From: JBEISR01 sp044371425
GTDB lineage: Bacteria; Planctomycetota; Planctomycetia; Pirellulales; Pirellulaceae
Direction: 5' to 3'
Assembly: GCA_044371425.1 (NCBI GenBank)
Contig: JBILTR010000012.1
Span: forward strand, 76,858 to 140,857
DNA length: 64,000 nucleotides
Positions 52,790 to 61,535 of this stretch are shown here, piece by piece (the first letter of the stretch is position 1; each line of letters starts with the position of its first letter). The position numbers were made by a program, and so were the translations under genes. The notes below the pieces were generated by a model. The model did not search any database and was not told the origin of the DNA. It saw only the letters and a program-made list of their open reading frames with translations.

Positions 52790-54556
52790 ATGATTTCGAT
52801 CGCCCGCCACACCCGATCTCCAAACGCATCGAGGCCCAGAGTCGCAATCGAATCCAGCATCAACTTCAGGAGGATGAGTCGACTGACTGTCGCCTCCCTT
52901 CTTGTTCTTCTGCTGGTCGCTTGGCTCCCGCAATCAGCATCCAGTCAATCGCTCGATCTCCCGAATCAAGTCGCATCGTGGCCGTTGACTGAAAACGCCC
53001 AGGATAAGGTTTCCTCTCGCTCTCTGCAGATGCGTGGAAATGTAGCGCAGGCTACAAAGGGAGTGATCTGCGAAGGAACCGAGAGCTACCTGGAAAGCGG
53101 GGCAGGGGAGATCGATTTTGGCAAAGCCGACTTTACCATCACCTTGAGATTTCAAATCCCTTATCAAACCGCGTACCCGACCGGCGACTTGATCAGTCAG
53201 TACGATGCAGCCCTTCATCGCGGTTTCCATCTCTCGGTCAAATCAGCCACGGGCGTCACCTCCTGCTCACCCAACCATCGCCATCTTCAGTTCGGCATCG
53301 ACGATGACAGATGGAGCCGATGGGGGGACATGGGCCGCCCAGGCGAGGCGATCATGACCTTCTGCTTGGCTAACCTCGAAGGGGAACTTTTCGCAGGGAC
53401 TTGCGAACCAGGGAAAACCCAAACAGGTAAAGCCTACCGCTTTTCCAAAGAGAACCATCAGTGGATCGATCTGGATGCCCCCGTCGCATGCAATGCCATC
53501 ACGGCCATGGCGGTTCATGAAGGAAAGCTGTACATCGGCACCGGCAAGTACCGGTTGGCAGGATCCAGTCTTCCGGAAAGCGAGAACCTGGAACTGGGTG
53601 GAGAAGTCCTTCGGTATGAAGGAAACAAACAGTGGACCTCCTGCGGACGATTGCCCGGTACGGAAGCGGTCGCGGCACTGGTGGTCTACCGCGACCATCT
53701 TTATGCCTCCTCGCTCTACAAGCCAGCCGGCTTCTTTCGCTACGAAGGGGGAGACCGCTGGACCGCTTTGCCACTGCCCGCCCTCGCGACCGATGACACC
53801 ACGCCGCCGACCGATCAACGCGTGGAAGCGATGGCGATCCATGCAGGAAAACTTTATGCCAGCAGTTACGATGGCGGCAATGTCTTTCAGTGGGACGAAC
53901 ATCAGTGGCAACACGTCGGAAAGATCGAACCCAATACTCAGACCTATTCCTTCGCCAACTTGGAAGATCGATTGCTGGTTGGCACCTGGCCCAGCGGTCG
54001 CGTTTATCAGAAGGGGCAGGACCATGCCTGGGTCGATCTGGGCCGTCTTGGCGAGGAACTGGAAGTCATGGGAATGATGGTGCACAACGGCACCGTGGTG
54101 GCCGGCAGCCTTCCATCGGGCGAGGTGTATCGGTACCGATCCAACCAACGGTGGGAGAAACTGGCGACGCTCGATTCCACCCCCGATGTCCGATATCGGC
54201 GCGTTTGGACGATGGCGGAGTGGGACGGACAACTGGTGGCCAGCACTTTGCCTTCCGGAAAAGTATTCGCTGCCGCCGCAGGCACCGCAGTCCAAGCCGC
54301 TCATGCAATCGATGATCGATGGCACCATGTTGCCGCTGTCCGTCGCGGAAGTGACCTGGAATTGTGGCTGGACGGGCGAATGGTCGCACGGAAGAACCAA
54401 CCCGACCTGCCTGCCTACGACCTCACCAGCCAGTCCAACCTGAAAATCGGCTCAGGACGACACGGCACCCTGCAGGGAACCATCGGTCAGGTACAGCTCT
54501 TTTCCAGGGCGCTCTCGCCAGAGCAACTGGAACAACAAACAGGCCAAGAAAGATAA
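52790..54556 (+). CDS. LamG-like protein with inserted beta-propeller
   Basis: This is a 588-aa exported protein with a hydrophobic signal at about 32-50. LamG/concanavalin-like sequence at about 55-150 (VASWPLTENAQDKVSSRSLQM, FGKADFTITLRF) breaks off and resumes at about 510-588 (IDDRWHHVAAVRRGSDLELWLDGR and IGQVQLFSRALSPEQL). Between them lie about six or seven propeller-like repeats of the form GKLYIGT or DHLYASS, with an aromatic in each (for example GKLYASSYDGGNVFQW and NGTVVAGSLPSGEVYRY). The start at 52790 is uncertain. It probably binds carbohydrate or another surface ligand. The YCF48-like gene is divergent next to it. Confidence 0.82.
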   Translation: MISIARHTRSPNASRPRVAIESSINFRRMSRLTVASLLVLLLVAWLPQSASSQSLDLPNQVASWPLTENAQDKVSSRSLQMRGNVAQATKGVICEGTESYLESGAGEIDFGKADFTITLRFQIPYQTAYPTGDLISQYDAALHRGFHLSVKSATGVTSCSPNHRHLQFGIDDDRWSRWGDMGRPGEAIMTFCLANLEGELFAGTCEPGKTQTGKAYRFSKENHQWIDLDAPVACNAITAMAVHEGKLYIGTGKYRLAGSSLPESENLELGGEVLRYEGNKQWTSCGRLPGTEAVAALVVYRDHLYASSLYKPAGFFRYEGGDRWTALPLPALATDDTTPPTDQRVEAMAIHAGKLYASSYDGGNVFQWDEHQWQHVGKIEPNTQTYSFANLEDRLLVGTWPSGRVYQKGQDHAWVDLGRLGEELEVMGMMVHNGTVVAGSLPSGEVYRYRSNQRWEKLATLDSTPDVRYRRVWTMAEWDGQLVASTLPSGKVFAAAAGTAVQAAHAIDDRWHHVAAVRRGSDLELWLDGRMVARKNQPDLPAYDLTSQSNLKIGSGRHGTLQGTIGQVQLFSRALSPEQLEQQTGQER

Positions 54557-55064
54557 CCACTTGCAGCGCTGGCAGGATCGATGAATCCCATCGATGGCCA
54601 ATCTGCATCGCCCCGTCGCCATCGCCCCATCGCCACTGCCACACGATGGCGACGGAAGTGTATTCGTCGCCACCCTGCAGGCTGTAAGTACAAACCCCTG
54701 GGTCCAAAAGAGCCTTCTTGACGTTTCCTATCGCCAAACTCCCAGCCGCGCGCAAGGCAGCAGCTAGCCGCTGTGGGATGCTTCCGTCGGCAGAATTGTT
54801 ACAACGTGCGCAAAGATTGCTGTCCGGGGAAAAAAATCGGGTGGGGCTGAGTTTGACGGAGCGATTCCGAAAGCCAAGCCGATTTTCTAAACACAAGGAT
54901 TCCTGGCGTCACGGACGACTCATCCCACGGCAACGACCACGAACGCTTCAACACCGCTTTCGGTGGGAAGAGAGTAACTGGACCATCCTGCGGTCCCCGA
55001 CTCGCTCTAGCGATCTCAAGTCGATGCTGCTGTGTCCGGACTGCCCATATAAGGAATAGTGCGA
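54557..55064. other. Intergenic region before the proline-rich protein
   Basis: About 510 bp. Short open frames are present but I see no domain, and the best have no ribosome binding site. A short GCCATCGCCCC repeat occurs around 54600-54655. Nothing else stands out. Confidence 0.4.
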
Positions 55065-56429
55065 ATGCCTCGCATCCCACATCGATGGAAGTTCCATCTC
55101 GCTTTCTCGCTTTCCGCATTGACGCTAACTACCTTCCTTCCAGCTTCCCTCCTTCGCGGCCAACAGCAGCCACCCTTCCAGACCACTTCCCCTGATCCCG
55201 GTATCCCACCATCCCCTGGCCTCATGGACCAGGAGCGAAATGCTTCGGAACTGGATCACCGCCGCGGCATCGACGAATCCTGCCCGATCGCATACAGCGG
55301 AATCGACCTTTCTTTTCCAATGGCCGAATCGCCTTCCGAAGTCGAACCGGTAGCCGGTTCGCAACTGCTGAGCGGCCTTGATGCCAGCCCGACCTGCCCG
55401 CTCGAAATCCAGCGGATTCCGGAGTCGATACCGGGGGGCAGCCAGCCAGAGCCGATGGCGAACCCTGGCGAAGCACCTTTGGGGAAACTGACGGGTGCCG
55501 CGATCCCTCAGCAGGAAAGTTCACCCGACAGTAGCCAGGCAGTTACAAGTTCCACGCAAGTGACTGGCGGGGGAGAACCGTCAGCCCAACCTCCCTTCCG
55601 GCTCAAAGAGGAGTATCGATCGTACGATGCCCCAACTCCGACCCCCGAAAGCTCGGAAATCACCCAGCCGCAGGGAGAGCCTAAGATCCCACAAGTCGTA
55701 GAGCCAAGCGACCTCCCACGCCTGGTTGAACCACCGGAGGACGGCGTAGCCCCTGCCCCCAGCGAGCCAATAGAAAAACCAATCGCTCCCCCCGCACCCG
55801 GCTCGCCAGTCGCGGGGCCGCAGGCAGCGCCATCGATCCCTTCAGCCGCCACCACCCAGCCAAGCATGGAGTCGACGCCCAAGACAGTCGCGCCGAAGGC
55901 GGAGACTCTCCCCAGTGAAACCAGCACCGTCGCCTGCGCTCAGCCAGACCAAGGAACTCCACCCAGCCCGATCGCGCGGACTGCCCTTCGCAGTCGACCT
56001 GCCTCGACGATCCTTCAGAAGATGCGTCGATTGTGGGAGCGATGCACATCGGGAAATCTGCAGATCGACAGCCAGATCCCAACTCTGGACCAATTGCCAT
56101 CGATCCAGAACATCCACCGCCTCCCGATGCCCTGGCATTACCAGCTGCCCGCATCGAAAATCGCATCGCTTCCTTGGGTGGAGTATCCGCTCGCCGATCG
56201 CTGGCACCTGACCCTGCCCGCCAGCCTGCCAAGCTACCGACCGGCGACATCCACCAACGACCCACAGTCGCTAGTCCATGGTGCCGATCGCCGTCAGACA
56301 CCGCCGTCCAACGATCTTTGGATACGAACTGCCAAGCAGATCGGACGATGGCTGGGTACCCAGGTCCGCCGACCTCGCCAGTGGGATCGCGCCGAAACCG
56401 CTCAGTGGCTCTTTTACCTTTGGCGGTGA
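55065..56429 (+). CDS. Proline/serine-rich exported protein
   Basis: This is a 454-aa protein with a signal peptide (WKFHLAFSLSALTLTTFLPASLLRG), starting at the ATG at 55065, with AAGGA 9 bp upstream. Residues about 35-290 are low-complexity, rich in Pro, Ser, Glu and Gln, and probably unstructured. The C-terminal third is more ordered and rich in Trp and Arg (LPWVEYPLADRWHL, WIRTAKQIGRWLG). No family is recognised. It is probably periplasmic or surface-exposed. The next gene is convergent, with its stop one base away. Confidence 0.65.
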   Translation: MPRIPHRWKFHLAFSLSALTLTTFLPASLLRGQQQPPFQTTSPDPGIPPSPGLMDQERNASELDHRRGIDESCPIAYSGIDLSFPMAESPSEVEPVAGSQLLSGLDASPTCPLEIQRIPESIPGGSQPEPMANPGEAPLGKLTGAAIPQQESSPDSSQAVTSSTQVTGGGEPSAQPPFRLKEEYRSYDAPTPTPESSEITQPQGEPKIPQVVEPSDLPRLVEPPEDGVAPAPSEPIEKPIAPPAPGSPVAGPQAAPSIPSAATTQPSMESTPKTVAPKAETLPSETSTVACAQPDQGTPPSPIARTALRSRPASTILQKMRRLWERCTSGNLQIDSQIPTLDQLPSIQNIHRLPMPWHYQLPASKIASLPWVEYPLADRWHLTLPASLPSYRPATSTNDPQSLVHGADRRQTPPSNDLWIRTAKQIGRWLGTQVRRPRQWDRAETAQWLFYLWR

Positions 56430-56430
56430 T

Positions 56431-58098
56431 TCAATCGAGGTACCATGGCGCATTGCGACTGGCTGGCGACTCAAAGCGGGGGCGCTGCGGTTCCTTCCAA
56501 TCTGCGGCAGCGGGAATCACCCTGGCTCGCGATGGATCGACCTGCACGCCACCGCTGACGATGACGACGTGCTGCTTGCCAACTGCCTCCTGAGCCCCGA
56601 TGGTCGGAGTGAATCGGACTGGTTGTGCCAACTGGGTCGCCTGCTTCTGAACCAGCTGCTCCATGAGCCTCTCTCCCTGAGGACTTCGCCGAATCACTTC
56701 CAGCACCAGCGCTGCATCGAAGACTTGCTGGATTCGACCGTAGCAACGATGCATGCGGCACAATTCGGGAAAGTGCTTTGTGAAGTCGCTGGCGAACGAT
56801 TTTCCTGCGATATCTTCGCTTTGGCTGGATGTACGCTGACCCGTCGCATCCAAGAACTCGTGATCGCTTAGCACCTGAAGAGAAGAATCAGGGATGCGGA
56901 ACGCGTGCCCATCCGGGGAGCGAACGATGGCGCTAGGCGACAAGGTGAACCACCAACGCACCAAGCTTTGCGCTGGAATTCGACGATGATGTCCCGACCA
57001 CTCAAAGTAGTCCTTCATCCCATCAGGTTTGTCTTCCAGCCCTAACCCAACTCGCTTCATGTGCCGATCGGCGATGAGAAGATCCAGCCCCGTCATCGAC
57101 TTTTCAGGTAGCTGTCGAAGGCTGACTACTTGTCGACCCAACGCTTCGATCAGCTGGTCCCGAACCAAATCAGGAGACCGCGCCAGCAACTGCCTGGTTT
57201 CGGACCGGGAAGCCAATCGGCTGGCTTGCACCAACGCTTGGGGATCGGGATCGATCGAGCAGCCAAAGGGACCGGCTTGTTTGTTGATGACCGAAGCGAG
57301 GTCCCAAAACAATCTTGCTGGGAACGGTTCCATCCCATCTTCAGGGCGCCGCATCCTTCCCATGGCATCCAATTGGTAGCCACCTGCGGGTCCCCCAAGT
57401 AGCCATTGCTGATGCTGCGGATCCCAGATCACCCATTCGATCCTAGCCAGCCCCCCCAGCAGATCGCCCCCAGCCCGCTCCAACTGGTCCCCAAACCCAT
57501 CTGCCTTCTGCCGCTCCACGAGCGCCGTCAGCGACACCCAGCGCAAGTGGGAATCTTTCAGCCAGGGAGCGATCGACTGCATGGCAACTTGTTTCGATAA
57601 CACCTGGCTTTCCAAGGACGCAGGCGCGACTTCCGACTCCAGCATCACCCCTTGGGGATCGATCCAAACACCGCTAGCGAATTCCTGAATGGTGTCGGTC
57701 CCGCCATCGGCCTCCCAGTTCGCTTCTACCGTGCTGGTGATGAGCTGAATCAGCGACTGGAAATCGGCACCGGCAGCTCCTCCCATCGGCTGAGGCGCTC
57801 CCGCATCGCCTTCCCCGGTCGCACCGAAGGAACTCGACCCAGAGGAAGAGCTCGATCTGGCTTGCCACTGATTCCATAGCGGGTCGATCCAGTCGAGGCG
57901 TTGCTCCATTGGCAGTTTTCGGACGTTGGCAATCGCTTGCTGGAGATCCCCAGCTTGGATCGCAGCATCGATGGCCCGGGGAGAAGCGTCCTGACCCTGA
58001 AGAGCCGGTATGGCCCAACTGAAGAACGCCACCGGCATCATCAGCAAGCAAACGGTCCAGGAGCTCAGCGCTTCGTTTCTTTGTCGGCAGGCTTCCAT
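56431..58098 (-). CDS. Exported protein of unknown function, downstream of a methyltransferase
   Basis: This is a 555-aa protein with a signal-like N-terminus (WTVCLLMMPVAFFSWAIPALQGQ). A Ser/Gly-rich stretch near 82-100 (SSSSSGSSSFGATGEGDAG) precedes a long alpha/beta region with no family that I recognise. The gene begins inside the 3' end of the methyltransferase gene (34-bp overlap), so the two are probably co-translated and act together. The start has a weak GGA sequence upstream. Confidence 0.7.
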   Translation of the reverse strand: MEACRQRNEALSSWTVCLLMMPVAFFSWAIPALQGQDASPRAIDAAIQAGDLQQAIANVRKLPMEQRLDWIDPLWNQWQARSSSSSGSSSFGATGEGDAGAPQPMGGAAGADFQSLIQLITSTVEANWEADGGTDTIQEFASGVWIDPQGVMLESEVAPASLESQVLSKQVAMQSIAPWLKDSHLRWVSLTALVERQKADGFGDQLERAGGDLLGGLARIEWVIWDPQHQQWLLGGPAGGYQLDAMGRMRRPEDGMEPFPARLFWDLASVINKQAGPFGCSIDPDPQALVQASRLASRSETRQLLARSPDLVRDQLIEALGRQVVSLRQLPEKSMTGLDLLIADRHMKRVGLGLEDKPDGMKDYFEWSGHHRRIPAQSLVRWWFTLSPSAIVRSPDGHAFRIPDSSLQVLSDHEFLDATGQRTSSQSEDIAGKSFASDFTKHFPELCRMHRCYGRIQQVFDAALVLEVIRRSPQGERLMEQLVQKQATQLAQPVRFTPTIGAQEAVGKQHVVIVSGGVQVDPSRARVIPAAADWKEPQRPRFESPASRNAPWYLD

Positions 58099-58892
58099 GT
58101 TTCATCGATTCCAAAAAACATCAGGTGCTGGATCGGAAGTCCATCGAATTCGCGCACCAGGCGAAAACCATTCGCCTGATACTCTTTCAAGATCTGTTTC
58201 TTGGTCATCTTATGCAGCGGCTTGATCGGAACCCGTGGATCCTCTCCGCGAAACTCCACCAGGGCGATCACCCCCTCGGGCGACAGGCTTTTGCGGATCG
58301 AGGCCAGCATCTCCTCAGGATGGGAAAACTCGTGATAGACATCGACCAACAGCAGCAGGTCGACTTTCCCCTCCGGCAGTTTGGCGTCTTTCACGGTGCT
58401 GTGAATCATATCGATCTGTTCGATCTTCGCCTCGGCAGCGCGGCGACTGAGCAGCTGAAGCATTTCCGGTTGAATATCGACCGCATAGACTTTGCCGGTC
58501 GGTCCAACTTTTTGAGCCATCAGTAGAGTGTAGAAGCCGTTGCCGCAGCCCAAATCGCAGACCGACATACCTGGCTTGAGCCCCAGTTGTTCAAGCACCA
58601 CCGAAGGATTTTCTTCCAGTTCGCGGGTTTCGCGAATCAGCCAGGGTGCTCCCAGATAGCCCATGGTGTCGGCGATTCGACGGCCCATGTACTTCGTCCG
58701 GTTGACACCCCCAATCTCCAAATCCTCTTGCTGCTCCTCGACCGAGCCGGCCTCCGGCAACTGCTCGATCTTCTCCTGCCCGACTACCGAGGTGATCTCT
58801 GCGGCGCAGAGGAGCCAGCCGGCCAGCAGCGATCCGAAAAACCATGGAATGAATCGCAATCGGTTGCTGCATTGAGGGATCTGAATCGCCAT
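58065..58892 (-). CDS. Exported class I SAM-dependent methyltransferase
   Basis: This is a 275-aa protein. The N-terminus has a clear hydrophobic segment (FIPWFFGSLLAGWLLCAAEITSVVGQ) as in a signal peptide, followed by an acidic linker and a methyltransferase domain. That domain has motif I VCDLGCGNGFYTLLMA, VYAVDIQPEML and DLLLLVDVYHEFSHPEEML. Such enzymes normally need cytoplasmic S-adenosylmethionine, so export would be unusual. AAGGAG lies 9 bp upstream of the ATG. It overlaps the 555-aa protein. The substrate is unknown. Confidence 0.88.
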   Translation of the reverse strand: MAIQIPQCSNRLRFIPWFFGSLLAGWLLCAAEITSVVGQEKIEQLPEAGSVEEQQEDLEIGGVNRTKYMGRRIADTMGYLGAPWLIRETRELEENPSVVLEQLGLKPGMSVCDLGCGNGFYTLLMAQKVGPTGKVYAVDIQPEMLQLLSRRAAEAKIEQIDMIHSTVKDAKLPEGKVDLLLLVDVYHEFSHPEEMLASIRKSLSPEGVIALVEFRGEDPRVPIKPLHKMTKKQILKEYQANGFRLVREFDGLPIQHLMFFGIDETWKPADKETKR

Positions 58893-58966
58893 TGCCTTCG
58901 GCTCCTTGGATGTCCGGCATAAGTCAGAGTCAATTGCTCACCGTCGGCAAATCGCCACTCGCTGAC

Positions 58967-59833
58967 TCACCTAGGATTCGATCGCACCAGCTTGTGGAAT
59001 GCTTCGAGCAGTTGTTTGGTGACGGGACCGACTGCACCATCCCCGATCGGTCGGTCATCGAGTTTCACCACGGGGATCACTTCGGCGGCGCTTCCGGTCA
59101 AGAAACACTCGTCTGCTATGTAGATGTCGTGCCGACTGAGGGTGCATTCCTCCGACGGGATTCCGAGCTGGGAAGCGAGTTCCAGTACAGCATTGCGGGT
59201 GATCCCCTCCAGAATCCCCGAATGGATCGAAGGGGTCCGCAGGACACCTTTGTGGATGATGAAGATGTTGTCGCCTGTGCACTCAGCCACCTCTCCCTGA
59301 TGATTCAGCATCAGCGCTTCGATACATCCAGCCTTCAGTCCCTCGATTTTGGCCATGATGTTGTTGAGGTAGTTAAGCGACTTGATGCGAGGATTGAGCG
59401 CCGCAGGGTGATTGCGGATGGTGCTCGCCGTCACAATCTCCAATCCCTTGCTGTAGTACTCCTCTGGGTAGAGGGCGATCTTGTCGGCGATGATGATCAC
59501 CTGGGGATTGCTGGTGCGGTTGGGGTCCAGTCCCAGGGACCCTGCCCCTCGTGTGACCACCAATCGGATGTAGGCGTCGGTCAACCCATTTTTTTGCAGC
59601 GTCGCATAGATCGCCTTCTCCATCGCCTTCGGATCGATAGGGATCGCCAAGTGGATGGCGCGTGCCGACTGGTAGAGTCGCTCCAAATGCTCCTTCAATC
59701 GGAACACCGTTCCCGAGTACGCCCGCATCCCCTCGAAGATGCCATCCCCGTACAGCAGTCCATGATCGTAGACGCTGATCTTCGCATCTTCTTTGGCATA
59801 GAAGTTACCCGAGATATAAATCTGCAACGACAT
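58967..59833 (-). CDS. ilvE: Branched-chain amino acid aminotransferase
   Basis: This is a 288-aa class IV pyridoxal-phosphate aminotransferase. The catalytic Lys151 lies in RIKSLNYL. GLLYGDGIFEGMRAYSGTVFRLKEHL, GEVAECTGDNIFII and ITRNAVLELA are typical of IlvE. It makes leucine, isoleucine and valine from their keto acids in the cytosol. D-amino acid aminotransferase and aminodeoxychorismate lyase are other members of this fold, but IlvE is the better match. AAGGA lies 9 bp before the ATG. Confidence 0.93.
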   Translation of the reverse strand: MSLQIYISGNFYAKEDAKISVYDHGLLYGDGIFEGMRAYSGTVFRLKEHLERLYQSARAIHLAIPIDPKAMEKAIYATLQKNGLTDAYIRLVVTRGAGSLGLDPNRTSNPQVIIIADKIALYPEEYYSKGLEIVTASTIRNHPAALNPRIKSLNYLNNIMAKIEGLKAGCIEALMLNHQGEVAECTGDNIFIIHKGVLRTPSIHSGILEGITRNAVLELASQLGIPSEECTLSRHDIYIADECFLTGSAAEVIPVVKLDDRPIGDGAVGPVTKQLLEAFHKLVRSNPR

Positions 59834-59907
59834 TCCAATTCATCCTTTGACGATCAAGCCTGCACCGAGAAAAAACTTCTCTACGGACATGCGATTGGAT
59901 CTTTCGA

Positions 59908-61377
59908 TCACTTGCCGACAGGGTCCTTTTTCTCCATCAGCGGTTCGTAGGGGACTTCGACCAGATTGATCCCTGCAAACGGTTTTTCCTTGGGAGTCAC
60001 CAAGACTGCGGTCGACACTTTCAGTGGATAGACACACTCCAGATCATAGGTGAGTTCCACAAACGACGCGGTCCATCCGGGCTGGTCGGAGGGGGGTGGC
60101 GCCAAGTAGCTTCCATCGGCCTGCGGCGCTAGCACGGTGGACTGGAAGGCGGGGCCGATCGTCATCAGGCGGAAATCGCGAGCCTTTGGATTGTTGGCTC
60201 GCCACAACGTCACCGACAAGGGTCGGCCGCTGGGCCGCACCTCGATCGCTCCATTGTCTAGAAACTTCCAGGAGTACTCCGGCAACTCCTTCTTCGCGAA
60301 AACGGCTTCATGGAAGGCCGCGACACTCTGGACGGCATCGGAGTTCTTTAGCCCGTGATCGGCATTGGGAACATACCGAAGCAATTTCTTGCCCTTCAGT
60401 TCGTCGTAATAGAACTGAGAAGAATCCGGAAGGAAAAACTGGTCGCCGCTGGCGTTGACGATGTACTTGGGCAGCGTCAATCGATCGCGGTAGGAGTAGG
60501 GATCGACCAGAGCGTACAAATCTTTCATGCGGGGGTGGTCAAATCGTTGCAGAATGTTGTGCTGGTAGTAGTTCCCAATCGCTTCGGACCAGAACCCGTA
60601 GACTTCGGCGTGATGCTTCAGCGACGGTCCTGCATTGGCGACATCGATCACGATCGGCACAATCGCCTCGATCCGGTCATCGGCCGCACCGCTCAACCAA
60701 GTCGTCCAGCCACGCTTCGATCCACCGCCGACGATGAACCGACTGACGGCATGTTTCCCCCCCGCCTCGGACTTGCTGAACTCTTGGATGCAGTCCATGG
60801 CCCGCACGACGCTTTTGACCATCGGGAACCGTGGCAGCCAGGTCGGGTCTCCGGACTCCAGGAACTGCGACCAGCAATACCCGATCAGGTCATCCTCTTT
60901 CCGCTGCGTGCCATCCTGATGGAAAACCAAAGGCTGGTTCGGGATATTCTTCAGTTCCGCGACGATGCTTCCGGTCGACTGAGCGATCGTTGAGATGATG
61001 GTGTCGATACCCTTGGGAGGGTTGGTGTCGTGGCTTCCGCCTCCGATGAAAAGGAAGACTCTATCGGACTTCACTTCGGCGGGAATCGCGACGGTCAACC
61101 AATGCTCCCAAAGCGGCTTGTCGACATCCTCGGTAGTGCGCCAAGTCTGGGACGTCAATCGAATCATCGCCCCTTTCAAATTCCCCGAATCGATCGTCTT
61201 GGTCACCTCCCAACGATAGCTCGCGTCCGGCTTGGCGATGTACGCATCGAATGCCGTCAGCTTGCCCCCAGGTGGCGGCTCAGCCTTCACCCACCCGCCA
61301 GCCCCCAGAAACGCAAGAACGCAAAGCGTCAGAAAGCCCCGGCCAAAACCTAGGGCACCCCTGGAAAAATCGAGCAT
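59908..61377 (-). CDS. PhoPQ-activated pathogenicity-related (PqaA) family protein
   Basis: This is a 489-aa exported alpha/beta hydrolase-like protein starting at the ATG at 61377, where GGGG is 8 bp upstream and a signal peptide (RGFLTLCVLAFLGAGGWVKA) fits. The sequence has FIVGGGSKRGWTTWLSGAADDRIEAIVPIVID with the nucleophile-like Ser, DPYSYRDRLTLPKYIVNASGDQFFLPDSSQFYYDEL, and NADHGLKNSD with the His. In enterobacteria the family is linked to PhoPQ and resistance to peptides. In planctomycetes the role is not known. No PhoPQ genes are in the window. Confidence 0.92.
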   Translation of the reverse strand: MLDFSRGALGFGRGFLTLCVLAFLGAGGWVKAEPPPGGKLTAFDAYIAKPDASYRWEVTKTIDSGNLKGAMIRLTSQTWRTTEDVDKPLWEHWLTVAIPAEVKSDRVFLFIGGGSHDTNPPKGIDTIISTIAQSTGSIVAELKNIPNQPLVFHQDGTQRKEDDLIGYCWSQFLESGDPTWLPRFPMVKSVVRAMDCIQEFSKSEAGGKHAVSRFIVGGGSKRGWTTWLSGAADDRIEAIVPIVIDVANAGPSLKHHAEVYGFWSEAIGNYYQHNILQRFDHPRMKDLYALVDPYSYRDRLTLPKYIVNASGDQFFLPDSSQFYYDELKGKKLLRYVPNADHGLKNSDAVQSVAAFHEAVFAKKELPEYSWKFLDNGAIEVRPSGRPLSVTLWRANNPKARDFRLMTIGPAFQSTVLAPQADGSYLAPPPSDQPGWTASFVELTYDLECVYPLKVSTAVLVTPKEKPFAGINLVEVPYEPLMEKKDPVGK

Positions 61378-61535
61378 GAAGATAACCCCGAACCTAAGAT
61401 TCCGTAGATGGACTCGCCAAACGCTCTTCGCCATGATACGAAATGCATCGACCAGCGGGTAGATTAGCGAGAGTCCTCGGCGCAAAACCGTCGAGGGCCA
61501 AGCACCATGCACCGGACCTTCAGGGGATTTGCACT

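Noticed and set aside
53267..54400. 377-aa open frame opposite the LamG/propeller gene
   Set aside because: Antisense to a better-supported exported protein and without a signal or domain.
58892..59950. 352-aa open frame opposite ilvE
   Set aside because: Antisense to a clear aminotransferase. The His/Arg/Asp-rich composition is typical of shadow frames in this DNA.
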